Below, one piece after another: positions 14,786-21,782 of a stretch of 26,653 bases of DNA. Source of the stretch: JBBSZK01 sp964354995 (GTDB lineage Archaea > Nanobdellota > Nanobdellia > Pacearchaeales > GW2011-AR1); the NCBI GenBank assembly GCA_964354995.1, contig CAYHBQ010000007.1, forward strand, positions 1-26,653. The letters are read 5' to 3'. The translations under genes were made by a program, and so were the position numbers. The notes beneath the pieces were generated by a model. That model had not been told where the DNA came from, did not search any database, and was given only the letters and a program-made list of their open reading frames with translations. Position 1 is the stretch's first letter. Every line of letters starts with the position of its first letter.

Positions 14786-15894
14786 GGGCTGTTTCCTCCT
14801 GGGGGCATTGATTCGGTCAGGTAGACGTTAGAAGAATCGTCGGTTATTCGTACGGTTCCTTGCTGTGCTTGTGCGGGTACTTCGACCCAGAATCGAGATT
14901 CGATGTACACCTCGCCGTCTATCTGGTCTGTTCCTGGGGCGTCGGTGAATAACGAGTTTCCTGCAAAAGACGTTTTAGTGAGAATTTCTCCCGCAGAGTT
15001 TGTTATCGATAGCGCATATTCGGTAGAAAGTTCTCCGGAAGGACACCCTATTAGTTCTTCACGAGAGAGAATAGACCAGGGGGTTTGCACACCGTCAATT
15101 TCTAAAAGAGTATACGTTTGTGAATCGCATGAACTATCCGTGCGTATCGCGTTGCCGATGGCAAGGCTCTTCTTTTCTCGCGCATTTTGCAACGCGACCC
15201 GGATAAGTGCCGAGTCATAAATTCCATACTCGGAAGAAGAGAGTGTGCGCATCACGCCTTCGTCTATCGAACGTACAAACGAGACTTTTGAACAGCCTTC
15301 GAAACACCCATTTATGGTGGTTTGAAATTCTGAACACGCAGACTTACAATTTTTTTGGCGCGGTGGAAGTGAAGCCCCCACATATTCTTCCGCAAGCCCA
15401 AACAGGTGGCCCAACTCATGCCGTAATACTTCTTCTGCAGGATGATTTTGATTTATCGAGAGCACGTTTTTGTACATGGAACTTCTAATTTCCATCGGGT
15501 AATCTGTAAGGACTATAATCGCATCGTGGGGGCAGGCTGTCGCTTCTTTTAGAAGCGTGTCAGAATAACAAAACGCCGCTATCTCTTTGTAAAGAGTACA
15601 GATGTTCTGGATGTCGGCTTTATCAATATAATAAAAATTAATACGTGACTCTGGCTCTGAGTAGGGAGGCCCTGCCAAAAAGTGTTCTTTGTAGCGCTCG
15701 GAGTCCGACTTTGAAGCCATGAACACGACGTTGAGTGCATCGGATCCTTGGTAGGAAAGTACTTTGCAGTCTGCAGAAGGCGGGGAATCTGAAAGCAGGG
15801 GGTCGGGACGAGCAGCAACGGCCATCGTTATAGAAAAAGCAACCCCAAAGCTAACAAGCGCAAGTACTGATAAAAAAAGAACTTTCCTATTCAT
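14773..15894 (-). CDS. Secreted zinc metalloprotease, M64-like
   Basis: ATG 15894 gives 373 aa beginning with a signal sequence (MNRKVLFLSVLALVSFGVAF). The zinc motif HELGHLFGLAEEY at about residues 159-171 has the HExxH pair with H159, E160 and H163, plus the downstream acidic residues and tyrosine found in M64 (IgA-peptidase-like) enzymes, where the pattern is HExGHxxxxLADEY. VVFMASKSDSERY and NFYYID fit the strand layout before the active site. Several cysteine pairs follow (CKSACS, CFEGC), then a beta-rich C-terminal domain. It should act outside the cell. The ATG is 26 bases from a TATA box shared with the divergent gene. An in-frame ATG at 15912 would lie at that TATA box and is unlikely. 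Confidence 0.78.
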   Translation of the reverse strand: MNRKVLFLSVLALVSFGVAFSITMAVAARPDPLLSDSPPSADCKVLSYQGSDALNVVFMASKSDSERYKEHFLAGPPYSEPESRINFYYIDKADIQNICTLYKEIAAFCYSDTLLKEATACPHDAIIVLTDYPMEIRSSMYKNVLSINQNHPAEEVLRHELGHLFGLAEEYVGASLPPRQKNCKSACSEFQTTINGCFEGCSKVSFVRSIDEGVMRTLSSSEYGIYDSALIRVALQNAREKKSLAIGNAIRTDSSCDSQTYTLLEIDGVQTPWSILSREELIGCPSGELSTEYALSITNSAGEILTKTSFAGNSLFTDAPGTDQIDGEVYIESRFWVEVPAQAQQGTVRITDDSSNVYLTESMPPGGNSPCRV

Positions 15895-15913
15895 GTTTCT
15901 TGTAACGACCATA

Positions 15914-15926
15914 TCCTTAAATAGAT
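15914..15926. promoter_or_regulatory. Shared bidirectional TATA element
   Basis: CCTTAAATAG centred at about 15920 lies 25 bases before ATG 15945 (plus) and 26 bases before ATG 15894 (minus). A TTTAAG/CTTAAA core can be read as a TATA box from either strand, so one element may serve both leaderless genes. Confidence 0.5.
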
Positions 15927-15944
15927 TCTCGTTTTAAGAATTGT

Positions 15945-16145
15945 ATGCGACGGAGTGTGCCTCGAAGACCACTTACTCCTCGAAGAGGGATCAACCCTAC
16001 GCTCCTTTTCTTCCTCTTGGGTCTTGTTTTGTTAGTTGCGGGGCTTGCACTTCCGGGTCTTGACACGCTTGCGCTTACGGGGGGATTCATTGTGCTCGCG
16101 TATATAATCACTTTCGTGATAGGGATATTTTTTGGAGAGCCCTAA
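15945..16145 (+). CDS. 66-aa membrane protein
   Basis: A basic N-terminus (MRRSVPRRPLTPRRG) precedes two hydrophobic helices, TLLFFLLGLVLLVAGLALPG and LTGGFIVLAYIITFVIGIFF. No family recognised. The ATG is 25 bases from the TATA box shared with the metalloprotease gene. The positive-inside rule puts both ends in the cytoplasm. Confidence 0.6.
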   Translation: MRRSVPRRPLTPRRGINPTLLFFLLGLVLLVAGLALPGLDTLALTGGFIVLAYIITFVIGIFFGEP

Positions 16146-16183
16146 CGTCACTACCGATATCTTTATATCTTTTCAAGGCAGAG

Positions 16184-16648
16184 ATGTTTGTGAAGTTTTT
16201 TCTTCTTCCCGACCACGAAATGAGTACGAAGGCGAGGATGCACGACCTTGCATTTTTTTTGTGCGATGAGGCAGAATCGGTGCGCGTTCATCATTATGAT
16301 CATTGGCACGGTAATTCAAAAGCTCAATTTCCCCATTCGGAGTTTGACCATTTTGTAAATTCTGCAACCGCCATGGAAAAGATTGTCTTTGTAAGTGAAG
16401 GGCGCGGTGCCGAATTGGTTCTGGGTGCGCTGCAGAGAAATTCCATTGAGCCCCTTGCATGTGTATTTATCGGTGCACCAGCGGTTTCTCAAACGAAAAA
16501 AGTTTTGGAAAAAACCCACATCCCAAGCCTATTTTTAAAACGATTTACTGGTTCGGGCGCTCGTTTCGGAAAACAGGTTGATATCGCGTCGCAAGAAATA
16601 CGTGCTTTCGTCAAGTCACTTCCTAAACGACAACCATTTAAACCTTGA
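16184..16648 (+). CDS. Alpha/beta-hydrolase-like protein with altered nucleophile elbow
   Basis: The 154-aa protein starts with strand FVKFFLLPDHEMS and carries KIVFVSEGRGAELVLGAL at about residues 66-83. This resembles the strand-turn-helix nucleophile elbow of alpha/beta hydrolases, where the motif is GxSxG. In the best alignment the nucleophile position is G rather than S, C or D, so activity is doubtful; the serine two positions earlier might be an alternative. CVFIGAPAV fits the next strand. It is much shorter than usual hydrolases (over 200 aa), so it may be a small RBBP9-like member. TATA CTTTATATC lies about 21 bases upstream. Confidence 0.5.
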   Translation: MFVKFFLLPDHEMSTKARMHDLAFFLCDEAESVRVHHYDHWHGNSKAQFPHSEFDHFVNSATAMEKIVFVSEGRGAELVLGALQRNSIEPLACVFIGAPAVSQTKKVLEKTHIPSLFLKRFTGSGARFGKQVDIASQEIRAFVKSLPKRQPFKP

Positions 16649-16651
16649 AGG

Positions 16652-17056
16652 ATGAGATTGCGCATGGTCGCGTTGTTGCCTATTCTTATAGGGGTTGCTC
16701 AAATAACCATTGTGGCTATATTCGTACAAACGCTTTATTCTAAATTTACGGGGGCAGCAGAGTCTATTGAAATTTTTTCTGCGATTGGCCTTGAGCCATG
16801 GGGTCGTTACGTTGCGGGTAGTTTGGAGCTTATCGCATCGATTCTGTTGCTCGTACCCTACACTTCGTGGTATGGTGCTCTGCTTTCTTTGTTCATTATT
16901 GTTCCTGCACTTATCGTACATTTATTTAAAGTCGGGCTCGTAGTACATAACGATAGAGGGCTCTTGTTCGGCCTTGCACTCGCCATATTCGTTCTTGCCA
17001 TTGCCGTTCTTCTGTTACGATGGAATCTGGGCCCGTTTGCGTTTAAAGTAATCTAG
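16652..17056 (+). CDS. DoxX-like membrane protein
   Basis: The 134-aa protein has four predicted membrane helices, and the region LYSKFTGAAESIEIFSAIGL followed by EPWGRYVAGSLELIASILLL matches DoxX/DoxX_2 family proteins. These are widespread small membrane proteins, in some cases linked to thiosulfate-quinone or redox functions, but often of unknown role. It starts 3 bases after the hydrolase-like gene, so the two are probably co-transcribed. Confidence 0.72.
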   Translation: MRLRMVALLPILIGVAQITIVAIFVQTLYSKFTGAAESIEIFSAIGLEPWGRYVAGSLELIASILLLVPYTSWYGALLSLFIIVPALIVHLFKVGLVVHNDRGLLFGLALAIFVLAIAVLLLRWNLGPFAFKVI

Positions 17057-17090
17057 ATAGTTTTAAATAGAAATTAAGACCGATGTGTTT

Positions 17091-17399
17091 ATGGGGCGAC
17101 TGTTGCGAGAGTTTTATGGATTTCTTAGTGAGTATAAAGTAATTGGGCTCGCGATTGCTGTGATTATTGGTCTTGCTGCGAATACGCTCGTTAAATCACT
17201 TGTAGACCAGATTATCATGCCCCTTATTACTCCGTTCGTACCTGGCGGGGGCTGGCAAACCGCCGTTTGGACTATCGGGCCCATCGCTCTTGGGTGGGGG
17301 CCGTTCCTTGCCGCGCTCATAAACTTTATCGTCATTGCGTTTGTCGTGTTTCTTATTGCGAAGTATGTATTTAAAGAAGAAAAAGTGGGTAAGAAATAG
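17091..17399 (+). CDS. mscL: Large-conductance mechanosensitive channel MscL
   Basis: MscL opens under membrane tension to release solutes during osmotic downshock. The 102-aa protein has the first pore helix EYKVIGLAIAVIIGLAANTL, the signature LVDQIIMPLITPFVPGG, and the second helix ALINFIVIAFVVFLIAKYVF. The cytoplasmic C-terminal bundle is very short. ATG 17091 lies about 26 bases from the TATA element GTTTTAAATAG; the in-frame GTG 17085 is less likely. Confidence 0.88.
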   Translation: MGRLLREFYGFLSEYKVIGLAIAVIIGLAANTLVKSLVDQIIMPLITPFVPGGGWQTAVWTIGPIALGWGPFLAALINFIVIAFVVFLIAKYVFKEEKVGKK

Positions 17400-17410
17400 C
17401 TCAAGAGAGT

Positions 17411-17644
17411 CTATCTTTTGTGGGGTCGAATTATTTGCGCCCACACCTCGGGCGTTTGCGTTGGAACGACACGATACTCGTGAGTATATGGAGAAACACC
17501 GAGAGGGAGATCCAAGACCTCTTTTTCTTTAACGGTCCCTGCAAACCTAAACCCTGCATCATAGAATGCGCTTAGATAATTCCTGTCTAGGTGCTTTTCT
17601 CCCTCTGTAAATCCGGGCATCCCATCATACTTATCTTGACTCAT
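17411..17644 (-). CDS. Uncharacterised 77-aa protein
   Basis: The protein begins MSQDKYDGMPGFTEGEKHLD and contains YDAGFRFAGTVKEKEVLDLP, with no cysteine pairs, signal or membrane segment. I do not recognise it. It is likely real because a clear TATA box (CTTTAAAAACTC, minus strand, near 17667-17678) lies 28 bases before the ATG, and no overlapping gene explains the frame. It is convergent with mscL. Confidence 0.55.
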   Translation of the reverse strand: MSQDKYDGMPGFTEGEKHLDRNYLSAFYDAGFRFAGTVKEKEVLDLPLGVSPYTHEYRVVPTQTPEVWAQIIRPHKR

Positions 17645-17733
17645 AAGAGAAATTAAAAAAGAGAGTTTTTAAAGCTATCTCGAGAAAAAGAAACTACCGC
17701 AAGCTTCTTAAACCCTGTAGAATAGCGCCCACC

Positions 17734-17844
17734 ATGCCTCGAAAGATTGTAACGTATGTGCGCGAAGAAAAACATGAAGATCATGAACCTACGCTTGACG
17801 CCGATATAGAATCTCTTCTTGAGGAGCCTGTCGATGACGATTAA
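17734..17844 (+). CDS. 36-aa acidic microprotein upstream of FKBP
   Basis: This short frame runs from ATG 17734 to TAA 17842-17844: MPRKIVTYVREEKHEDHEPT, then LDADIESLLEEPVDDD. A TATA element TTCTTAAAC (17705-17713) is centred 25 bases before the ATG. Its 3' end overlaps the FKBP start by 11 bases and contains that gene's Shine-Dalgarno (GAGGAG). It is therefore probably the first cistron of a coupled pair. The function is unknown; it could act only as a translated leader. Confidence 0.6.
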   Translation: MPRKIVTYVREEKHEDHEPTLDADIESLLEEPVDDD

Positions 17845-18316
17845 AGAAGGAGATAGGGTTGCCGTAAATTATGAAGGGCGATTTGAAGATGGCGTCGTGT
17901 TTGATAGTTCAACGCATGGCGACCATTCGCACCCGCTTGTATTCACCGTTGGGCAGCACGAAGTCATCCCCGGATTTGAACAAGCCGTCGTGGGTATGAA
18001 CGAGAACGAACGTAAAGAGATAACAATTCTTGCAAAAGAAGCATACGGTGAACGAGATGAGCGGCTTATGCGCGCCGTTCCACGAAGTGAAATTAAACTC
18101 CCTCAGGGTCAAGAACCTGCGTCTGGCATGGCCCTCATGACGTATACTCCTGATGGACAACCTATTCAGATATTTATACGCGACGTAACGAAAGAAACTA
18201 TTACCCTTGATCTTAATCATCCGCTTGCGGGTAAAACCCTCTTGTTCACGATTACCATTGCAGGTGTTAACGATTCTATTAAAGAAGACCCTGTGCACGA
18301 GCACAGCCATCACTAA
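17834..18316 (+). CDS. slyD: FKBP-type peptidyl-prolyl isomerase, SlyD-like
   Basis: The enzyme speeds proline cis-trans isomerisation and acts as a chaperone. The 160-aa protein has the FKBP core (VAVNYEGRFEDGVVFDSSTH, FTVGQHEVIPGFEQAVVGM) with an insert-in-flap domain (about 70-130) and the SlyD signature LDLNHPLAGKTLLFTITI. A short histidine-rich tail ends HEHSHH and may bind metal. ATG 17834 is preferred over TTG 17819, since GAGGAG lies about 8 bases upstream. It overlaps the 36-aa microprotein. Confidence 0.9.
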   Translation: MTIKEGDRVAVNYEGRFEDGVVFDSSTHGDHSHPLVFTVGQHEVIPGFEQAVVGMNENERKEITILAKEAYGERDERLMRAVPRSEIKLPQGQEPASGMALMTYTPDGQPIQIFIRDVTKETITLDLNHPLAGKTLLFTITIAGVNDSIKEDPVHEHSHH

Positions 18317-18358
18317 TTTTTGCGAATAGTTTAAATATCCAAAGGTTATTAGCTTTTT

Positions 18359-18826
18359 ATGAAAAAGAATCAGGGGGTGTTGATTGCGATTGCAATCATC
18401 GTGGTTGTGGCGGTTGTCTTGTTTGTGCGACAGCAAGGCGTGTTGTTTGCTCCGAAGATCGGGGACCTGGGTTCGGCTAACGGAGAAGATGTTTGTCCCA
18501 ACCCGAAAAACTCGGTTACTGCTTGTGTTGACGATTCGCTTTGTGAATGTAAGACTAGCCAAGAAAGGTGGATTGCTCCGAAAGGAAAAACTTGTGTAGA
18601 AACGAAGATGAATCTTTGTGAAGATAAAGATGTGGTTTCCAATCAGTTAAGAAATGTTAATTATGCTTGTACGGGAGCCAGTAGAACGGTAGTTTCCCCA
18701 GGGATGTGCTCTTCGAATTGTCAAGATACGGGTATCATCGATGAAGAAACCAAGACGTCTACATGTTGTACTGTTACTAAGGCGCGAAACTGTGTCCCCA
18801 AAACGAGTGGGACGGTTGCTCAATAA
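18359..18826 (+). CDS. Membrane-anchored cysteine-rich secreted protein
   Basis: A short cytoplasmic start MKKNQG precedes one membrane helix (VLIAIAIIVVVAVVLFV), then an extracellular part with about twelve cysteines in 130 residues (for example CVDDSLCEC, MCSSNCQD, STCC). No family recognised; the pattern suggests a disulfide-stabilised surface protein. The TATA element GTTTAAATATC is centred about 26 bases before ATG 18359. Confidence 0.62.
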   Translation: MKKNQGVLIAIAIIVVVAVVLFVRQQGVLFAPKIGDLGSANGEDVCPNPKNSVTACVDDSLCECKTSQERWIAPKGKTCVETKMNLCEDKDVVSNQLRNVNYACTGASRTVVSPGMCSSNCQDTGIIDEETKTSTCCTVTKARNCVPKTSGTVAQ

Positions 18827-18923
18827 ATTTGATTTAGAATTTTTCAATTCGGGAATCGACCCGATAAAAACTTTGTCAAACTTCGAGACGATACAAATCG
18901 TAAAAAAATAAGTAAGCACGCGA

Positions 18924-19094
18924 TTAGTGTGCTTTGTAATTGCGCATTAATTTAGTAACTCCAATGATGAGTACCAAAAGCGCGAGGAGCCAGCCCCAGA
19001 TATCGAATGTTGCTAAGCCCATGATCCATGTTTTAATAGGTGGAACGAGAAGCAAACCGATAATTGTTGCCAACCATGCTGTTGTTTTTGCCAT
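18924..19094 (-). CDS. 56-aa two-helix membrane protein
   Basis: This short frame begins at ATG 19094, preceded by AAAAGGAGGA, a strong Shine-Dalgarno. The protein MAKTTAWLATIIGLLLVPPI continues with WGWLLALLVLIIGVTKLMRN and ends RNYKAH. Two hydrophobic helices; no family recognised. Its promoter (ATATATAAAAACC near 19134-19146, minus strand) lies inside the 57-base direct repeat described separately. Confidence 0.62.
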   Translation of the reverse strand: MAKTTAWLATIIGLLLVPPIKTWIMGLATFDIWGWLLALLVLIIGVTKLMRNYKAH

Positions 19095-19102
19095 GTGTAA
19101 TC

Positions 19103-19159
19103 CTCCTTTTTATTATTCTCTTATGTCGACGAGGTTTTTATATATTTGCTTGAGAGAAA
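19103..19159. repeat. 57-base direct repeat, copy 1
   Basis: This stretch is identical base for base to 19635-19691. It contains CTTATGTCGACGAGG and the TATA box and SD region of the 56-aa membrane protein gene. The copies lie 532 bases apart and flank the gene at 19191-19574. Confidence 0.9.
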
Positions 19160-19190
19160 GATTTAAAAAAGAAGATTTGTGCGTAAGGAT

Positions 19191-19574
19191 ATGGACCTAA
19201 AGGCAGAACGGTGTATTTCTACTAGAGGGCTCGTGCTCGTCGCAGGACATTCTCGAGATGAGATACGGCAGGCGCTTACGTCGTCGGGTTTTATGTTCAC
19301 GTGGGGCGATAGTTTGCGCGGAGCTTATTACTTTCGAGAAACAGGGATTGGTGCACGAGGACCTTATGAAAAAGTATATTCCTCGCTAATTAGAAAGTTT
19401 GGTGAACCGACTTCTAAGCGTGTCGTCAGAGGTTGGGGAAAAAGACCCGTGGCAGCGTATCATGCTCTTTGGGAGATGACGGAAGAGTTTGATAAAACCG
19501 TACTTGATGGGCCGATAACTTTCAAGGATGGAAAACTTGTAGAGCGGACGTTCTTTCATTTCCCTAAAGATTGA
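19191..19574 (+). CDS. Uncharacterised 127-aa protein flanked by direct repeats
   Basis: ATG 19191 (26 bases from the TATA-like GATTTAAAAAAG at 19160-19171) gives a soluble protein with segments LVLVAGHSRDEIRQALTSSG, FMFTWGDSLRGAYYFRETGI and YSSLIRKFGEPTSKRVVRGW. I do not recognise it. No cysteine pairs or signal. It is enclosed by two copies of a 57-base direct repeat, which suggests gain or loss by recombination. GTG 19179 is an alternative start. Confidence 0.58.
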   Translation: MDLKAERCISTRGLVLVAGHSRDEIRQALTSSGFMFTWGDSLRGAYYFRETGIGARGPYEKVYSSLIRKFGEPTSKRVVRGWGKRPVAAYHALWEMTEEFDKTVLDGPITFKDGKLVERTFFHFPKD

Positions 19575-19634
19575 GATTATTGTAGCCTATTATTAGTAAT
19601 TTTAAAGCGGGTATAGAGGATTAACCGATGAACT

Positions 19635-19691
19635 CTCCTTTTTATTATTCTCTTATGTCGACGAGGTTTTTATATATTTGCTTGAGAGAAA
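19635..19691. repeat. 57-base direct repeat, copy 2
   Basis: Identical to 19103-19159. Unlike copy 1 it is not followed on the minus strand by an ATG; a GGAG remains but the next codons do not form a gene, so this copy looks like an orphaned promoter. Confidence 0.9.
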
Positions 19692-19846
19692 AGATACTGT
19701 CCCCTCTTTGCTATCTCGTTCAATTACAAAAAGCAGATATATATATGTGAAAATTAAAAACTTTGTTGACGTCGTTTATCGTTACAGAACATATTTTCCG
19801 TAGCTACGACGATTCGTTGACTAAAATTGTAAGGAGGGAATATAAT

Positions 19847-20161
19847 ATGAAAAATAAATTTGTCTATTTGATGGGTTTTGCTGTTCTTCTTGCGGGAGCA
19901 GTGTTGGCCGCTACATTCATAGAACAAAGAAAGGTATTGACTTGCGCAGATACCGATGGAGGGGTTGTTACCAATGTTACCGGAACGGTTTCGGGAGTTA
20001 CATTGGTTGGGGGAAACTACAGCCTAACCGATCTTTGCAAAACTAATACTACTTTGTACGAGTATGCTTGTCTTACGAATGCGAATGGGACTTACTATCA
20101 AGTTTGGTCAGAAAATTGCGCATCGTTGGGAAAGACTTGTCTGAACGGGCGCTGCCAATAG
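19847..20161 (+). CDS. Secreted cysteine-containing protein with CxDTDGG motif
   Basis: ATG 19847 follows AAGGAGGG by 8 bases. The 104-aa protein has a signal helix (MKNKFVYLMGFAVLLAGAVL) and a small extracellular domain with six cysteines: LTCADTDGG, LCKTN, YACLTN, ENCASLGKTCLNGRC. The C-x-DTDGG start and C-LNG-C end resemble a small domain that recurs in secreted archaeal proteins, but I cannot name it. A possible TATA (ATATATATATG, about 19736-19746) would give a leader of some 80 bases. Confidence 0.6.
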   Translation: MKNKFVYLMGFAVLLAGAVLAATFIEQRKVLTCADTDGGVVTNVTGTVSGVTLVGGNYSLTDLCKTNTTLYEYACLTNANGTYYQVWSENCASLGKTCLNGRCQ

Positions 20162-20212
20162 GAGTCCAAAGAAGTTTATTTTTTTAATTTTTTAGGTTAT
20201 ATTGGGTGTCTG

Positions 20213-20395
20213 ATGAAAAAGATGGCAGGGGTTGTTACTCAATTTTATAAGGGTTTAGGGTCTTTTGTCGGAGGATATGTGTGCGTTGAACCTGATTTAG
20301 TCGCGTGGTGCCTTGCAATTGAAGGTTTTGAAGAACTATACCGATATCTCGGGTATCCTTCGGGAAATTACTCTTGGAATATTCTCGCTAAATGA
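20213..20395 (+). CDS. Uncharacterised 60-aa protein
   Basis: ATG 20213 opens MKKMAGVVTQFYKGLGSFVG, with later EPDLVAWCLAIEGFEELYRY. An AT-rich TATA-like TTTTTTAATTTT lies about 25 bases upstream. No homology recognised; the case for a real gene rests on the promoter position only. About 135 bases with no visible feature follow it. Confidence 0.4.
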   Translation: MKKMAGVVTQFYKGLGSFVGGYVCVEPDLVAWCLAIEGFEELYRYLGYPSGNYSWNILAK

Positions 20396-20531
20396 TCTGT
20401 GCAGCCTTATTGTCTTTGCAAAAGATTTTCAAAAACGCCTATAACTTTTAACAAGGATTTAATGCGAACTTCTTATAGATGCTAAAACTTATAAGCGAGA
20501 GCAGGAAGATTTAGCATGTATTAAAACGAAC

Positions 20532-21002
20532 CTATCCTTGCTTTTTGAACAACGTATCGGGATCAATGGGTTTTTTTGCATCGTACCCTTTTTTTATTAA
20601 CTGCTCGTAGATGTCTTGCTGAAAGGCCCTATGATGCAACATTTTATGATGATTGGGACAGAGACCAACAAGATTTGAGGGATTATTGTTTTCGTGACTA
20701 TGATCTAAGTGATGTAAATCAACAATTTTGTCGAATCCGCAGAGAATACATTGGGAAGTTATCTTTTGATAGGTTTCATTATCGATGTTGTGCAATTTCC
20801 TACGGTTGTAAGCCTTAACATTTTCAATCTGGAAAACCGAGCTATAACATCCGTTGCATAATCCACGCCCGTGATAGGGCTTTTCTTCTTTGCAACGTTT
20901 ACAGATAATTTTTGAGGGTTTCCAGCTGTGTTTTCGATAGCACTTATAACATAACCCCTTTGCATGAATTTCTGTGTTCTCTTGACAATTTTTACAACCC
21001 AT
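20532..21002 (-). CDS. HNH endonuclease-like protein with tandem zinc knuckles
   Basis: The 156-aa protein carries two similar N-terminal zinc modules, CKNCQENTEIHAKGLCYKC and CKRCKEEKPYHGRGLCNGC, each CxxC-x(11)-CxxC. A linker YNRRKLHNIDNETYQKI follows, then an HNH core: CILCGF, DLHHLDHSHENNNPSNLVGL and CPNHHKMLHH. The HH, N and H residues of the His-Me finger are all present. Such free-standing HNH genes are often mobile (homing) nucleases or phage-derived. TATA ACTTTTATATAATCG (minus) lies about 25 bases before the ATG. Confidence 0.8.
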   Translation of the reverse strand: MGCKNCQENTEIHAKGLCYKCYRKHSWKPSKIICKRCKEEKPYHGRGLCNGCYSSVFQIENVKAYNRRKLHNIDNETYQKITSQCILCGFDKIVDLHHLDHSHENNNPSNLVGLCPNHHKMLHHRAFQQDIYEQLIKKGYDAKKPIDPDTLFKKQG

Positions 21003-21125
21003 TCGTATGGAGAAGGAGTTCGATTATATAAAAGTTTATTGAAACTTTTTAGTAGTGCTTACAAAAAGAGGTTCGATTATATCTTTATGTAATAAACTAC
21101 TCTTAATATATCTTGTGCGAACTCG

Positions 21126-21422
21126 TTAATCAGGGTATTTTTGCTTTAATTTGGCCATTCCCCAACAAATTAAGAACGTTATTCCTGTATAAATTAACAG
21201 GGAGACTGCTCCGAGAATAATTATTTCTGCAAGACTGGATCCGGTTATACCTGCCCCTTCTAAAAGCCAGAATCCTGGGAGAAAAGCTAAAACTGAGGCA
21301 GGTAAAAAAGAGCGAGATTCATGGGGTGCGTTGTTCCAGATAATTGTCGGAATAGTCGCTAGCAAAATCCAAAGAACAGAAACAACAAGTACGCCAATCC
21401 ACCCCGCTTTACTTGGTTTCAT
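21126..21422 (-). CDS. 98-aa membrane protein
   Basis: Two clear membrane helices (WIGVLVVSVLWILLATIPTI and EIIILGAVSLLIYTGITFLI) and a hydrophobic stretch between them (LPASVLAFLPGFWLLEGAGI). No family recognised. A TATA-like GGTTAAATAAAC (minus, near 21440-21451) supports the ATG at 21422. Confidence 0.6.
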   Translation of the reverse strand: MKPSKAGWIGVLVVSVLWILLATIPTIIWNNAPHESRSFLPASVLAFLPGFWLLEGAGITGSSLAEIIILGAVSLLIYTGITFLICWGMAKLKQKYPD

Positions 21423-21476
21423 TTTATCATTAATTATTCTGTTTATTTAACCCTTTCTGTTTGATGTCGGGTGCGT

Positions 21477-21509
21477 TCGGCGCTTCGCGCCTTACCGTTA
21501 GTGAGGCAT
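21477..21509. repeat. GC hairpin repeat element, copy 1
   Basis: TCGGCGCTTCGCGCCT (a GGCGC-TTC-GCGCC hairpin) is followed after exactly ten bases by GAGGCAT and a T-run. The same two words with the same spacing occur at 22694-22726. Confidence 0.7.
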
Positions 21510-21596
21510 TTTTTTTAGGGGTAAGGGGGCCTGGCGATTTTTGGTTAAACCGAACTTTATGGGTGTGCTGGAAGTTTTAGGCGACGCTTAGAAGAT

Positions 21597-21758
21597 TTAT
21601 GGGGAGAATTGCGGGAAGTATTGGCTTACTAGTTGTAGTATGCCGAAGACGATGAGGTATAAGCCCACGGCCCATCTAAGGAGCTTAGGAAAGACAAGAA
21701 CGAGGATACCGAGAACTAATGCCAACAGACCGGATAGGACGAAGGATATTGCAACCAT
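21597..21758 (-). CDS. 53-aa membrane protein, DUF3096-like
   Basis: ATG 21758 gives MVAISFVLSGLLALVLGILV, then LVFPKLLRWAVGLYLIVFGI and a short tail ending QFSP. The two helices joined by VFPKLL, followed by Y-L-I-x-x-G-I, match the pattern of DUF3096 proteins, a small family of unknown role. The TATA element ACTATAAAAAGCC (minus, near 21778-21790) lies 27 bases upstream. Confidence 0.68.
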   Translation of the reverse strand: MVAISFVLSGLLALVLGILVLVFPKLLRWAVGLYLIVFGILQLVSQYFPQFSP

Positions 21759-21782
21759 GAACTATTAAGGGGCTTGGGCTTT

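Noticed and set aside
17909..18562. 217-aa minus-strand frame opposite FKBP
   Set aside because: Shadow of the slyD gene and of the Cys-rich gene; no promoter or family features.
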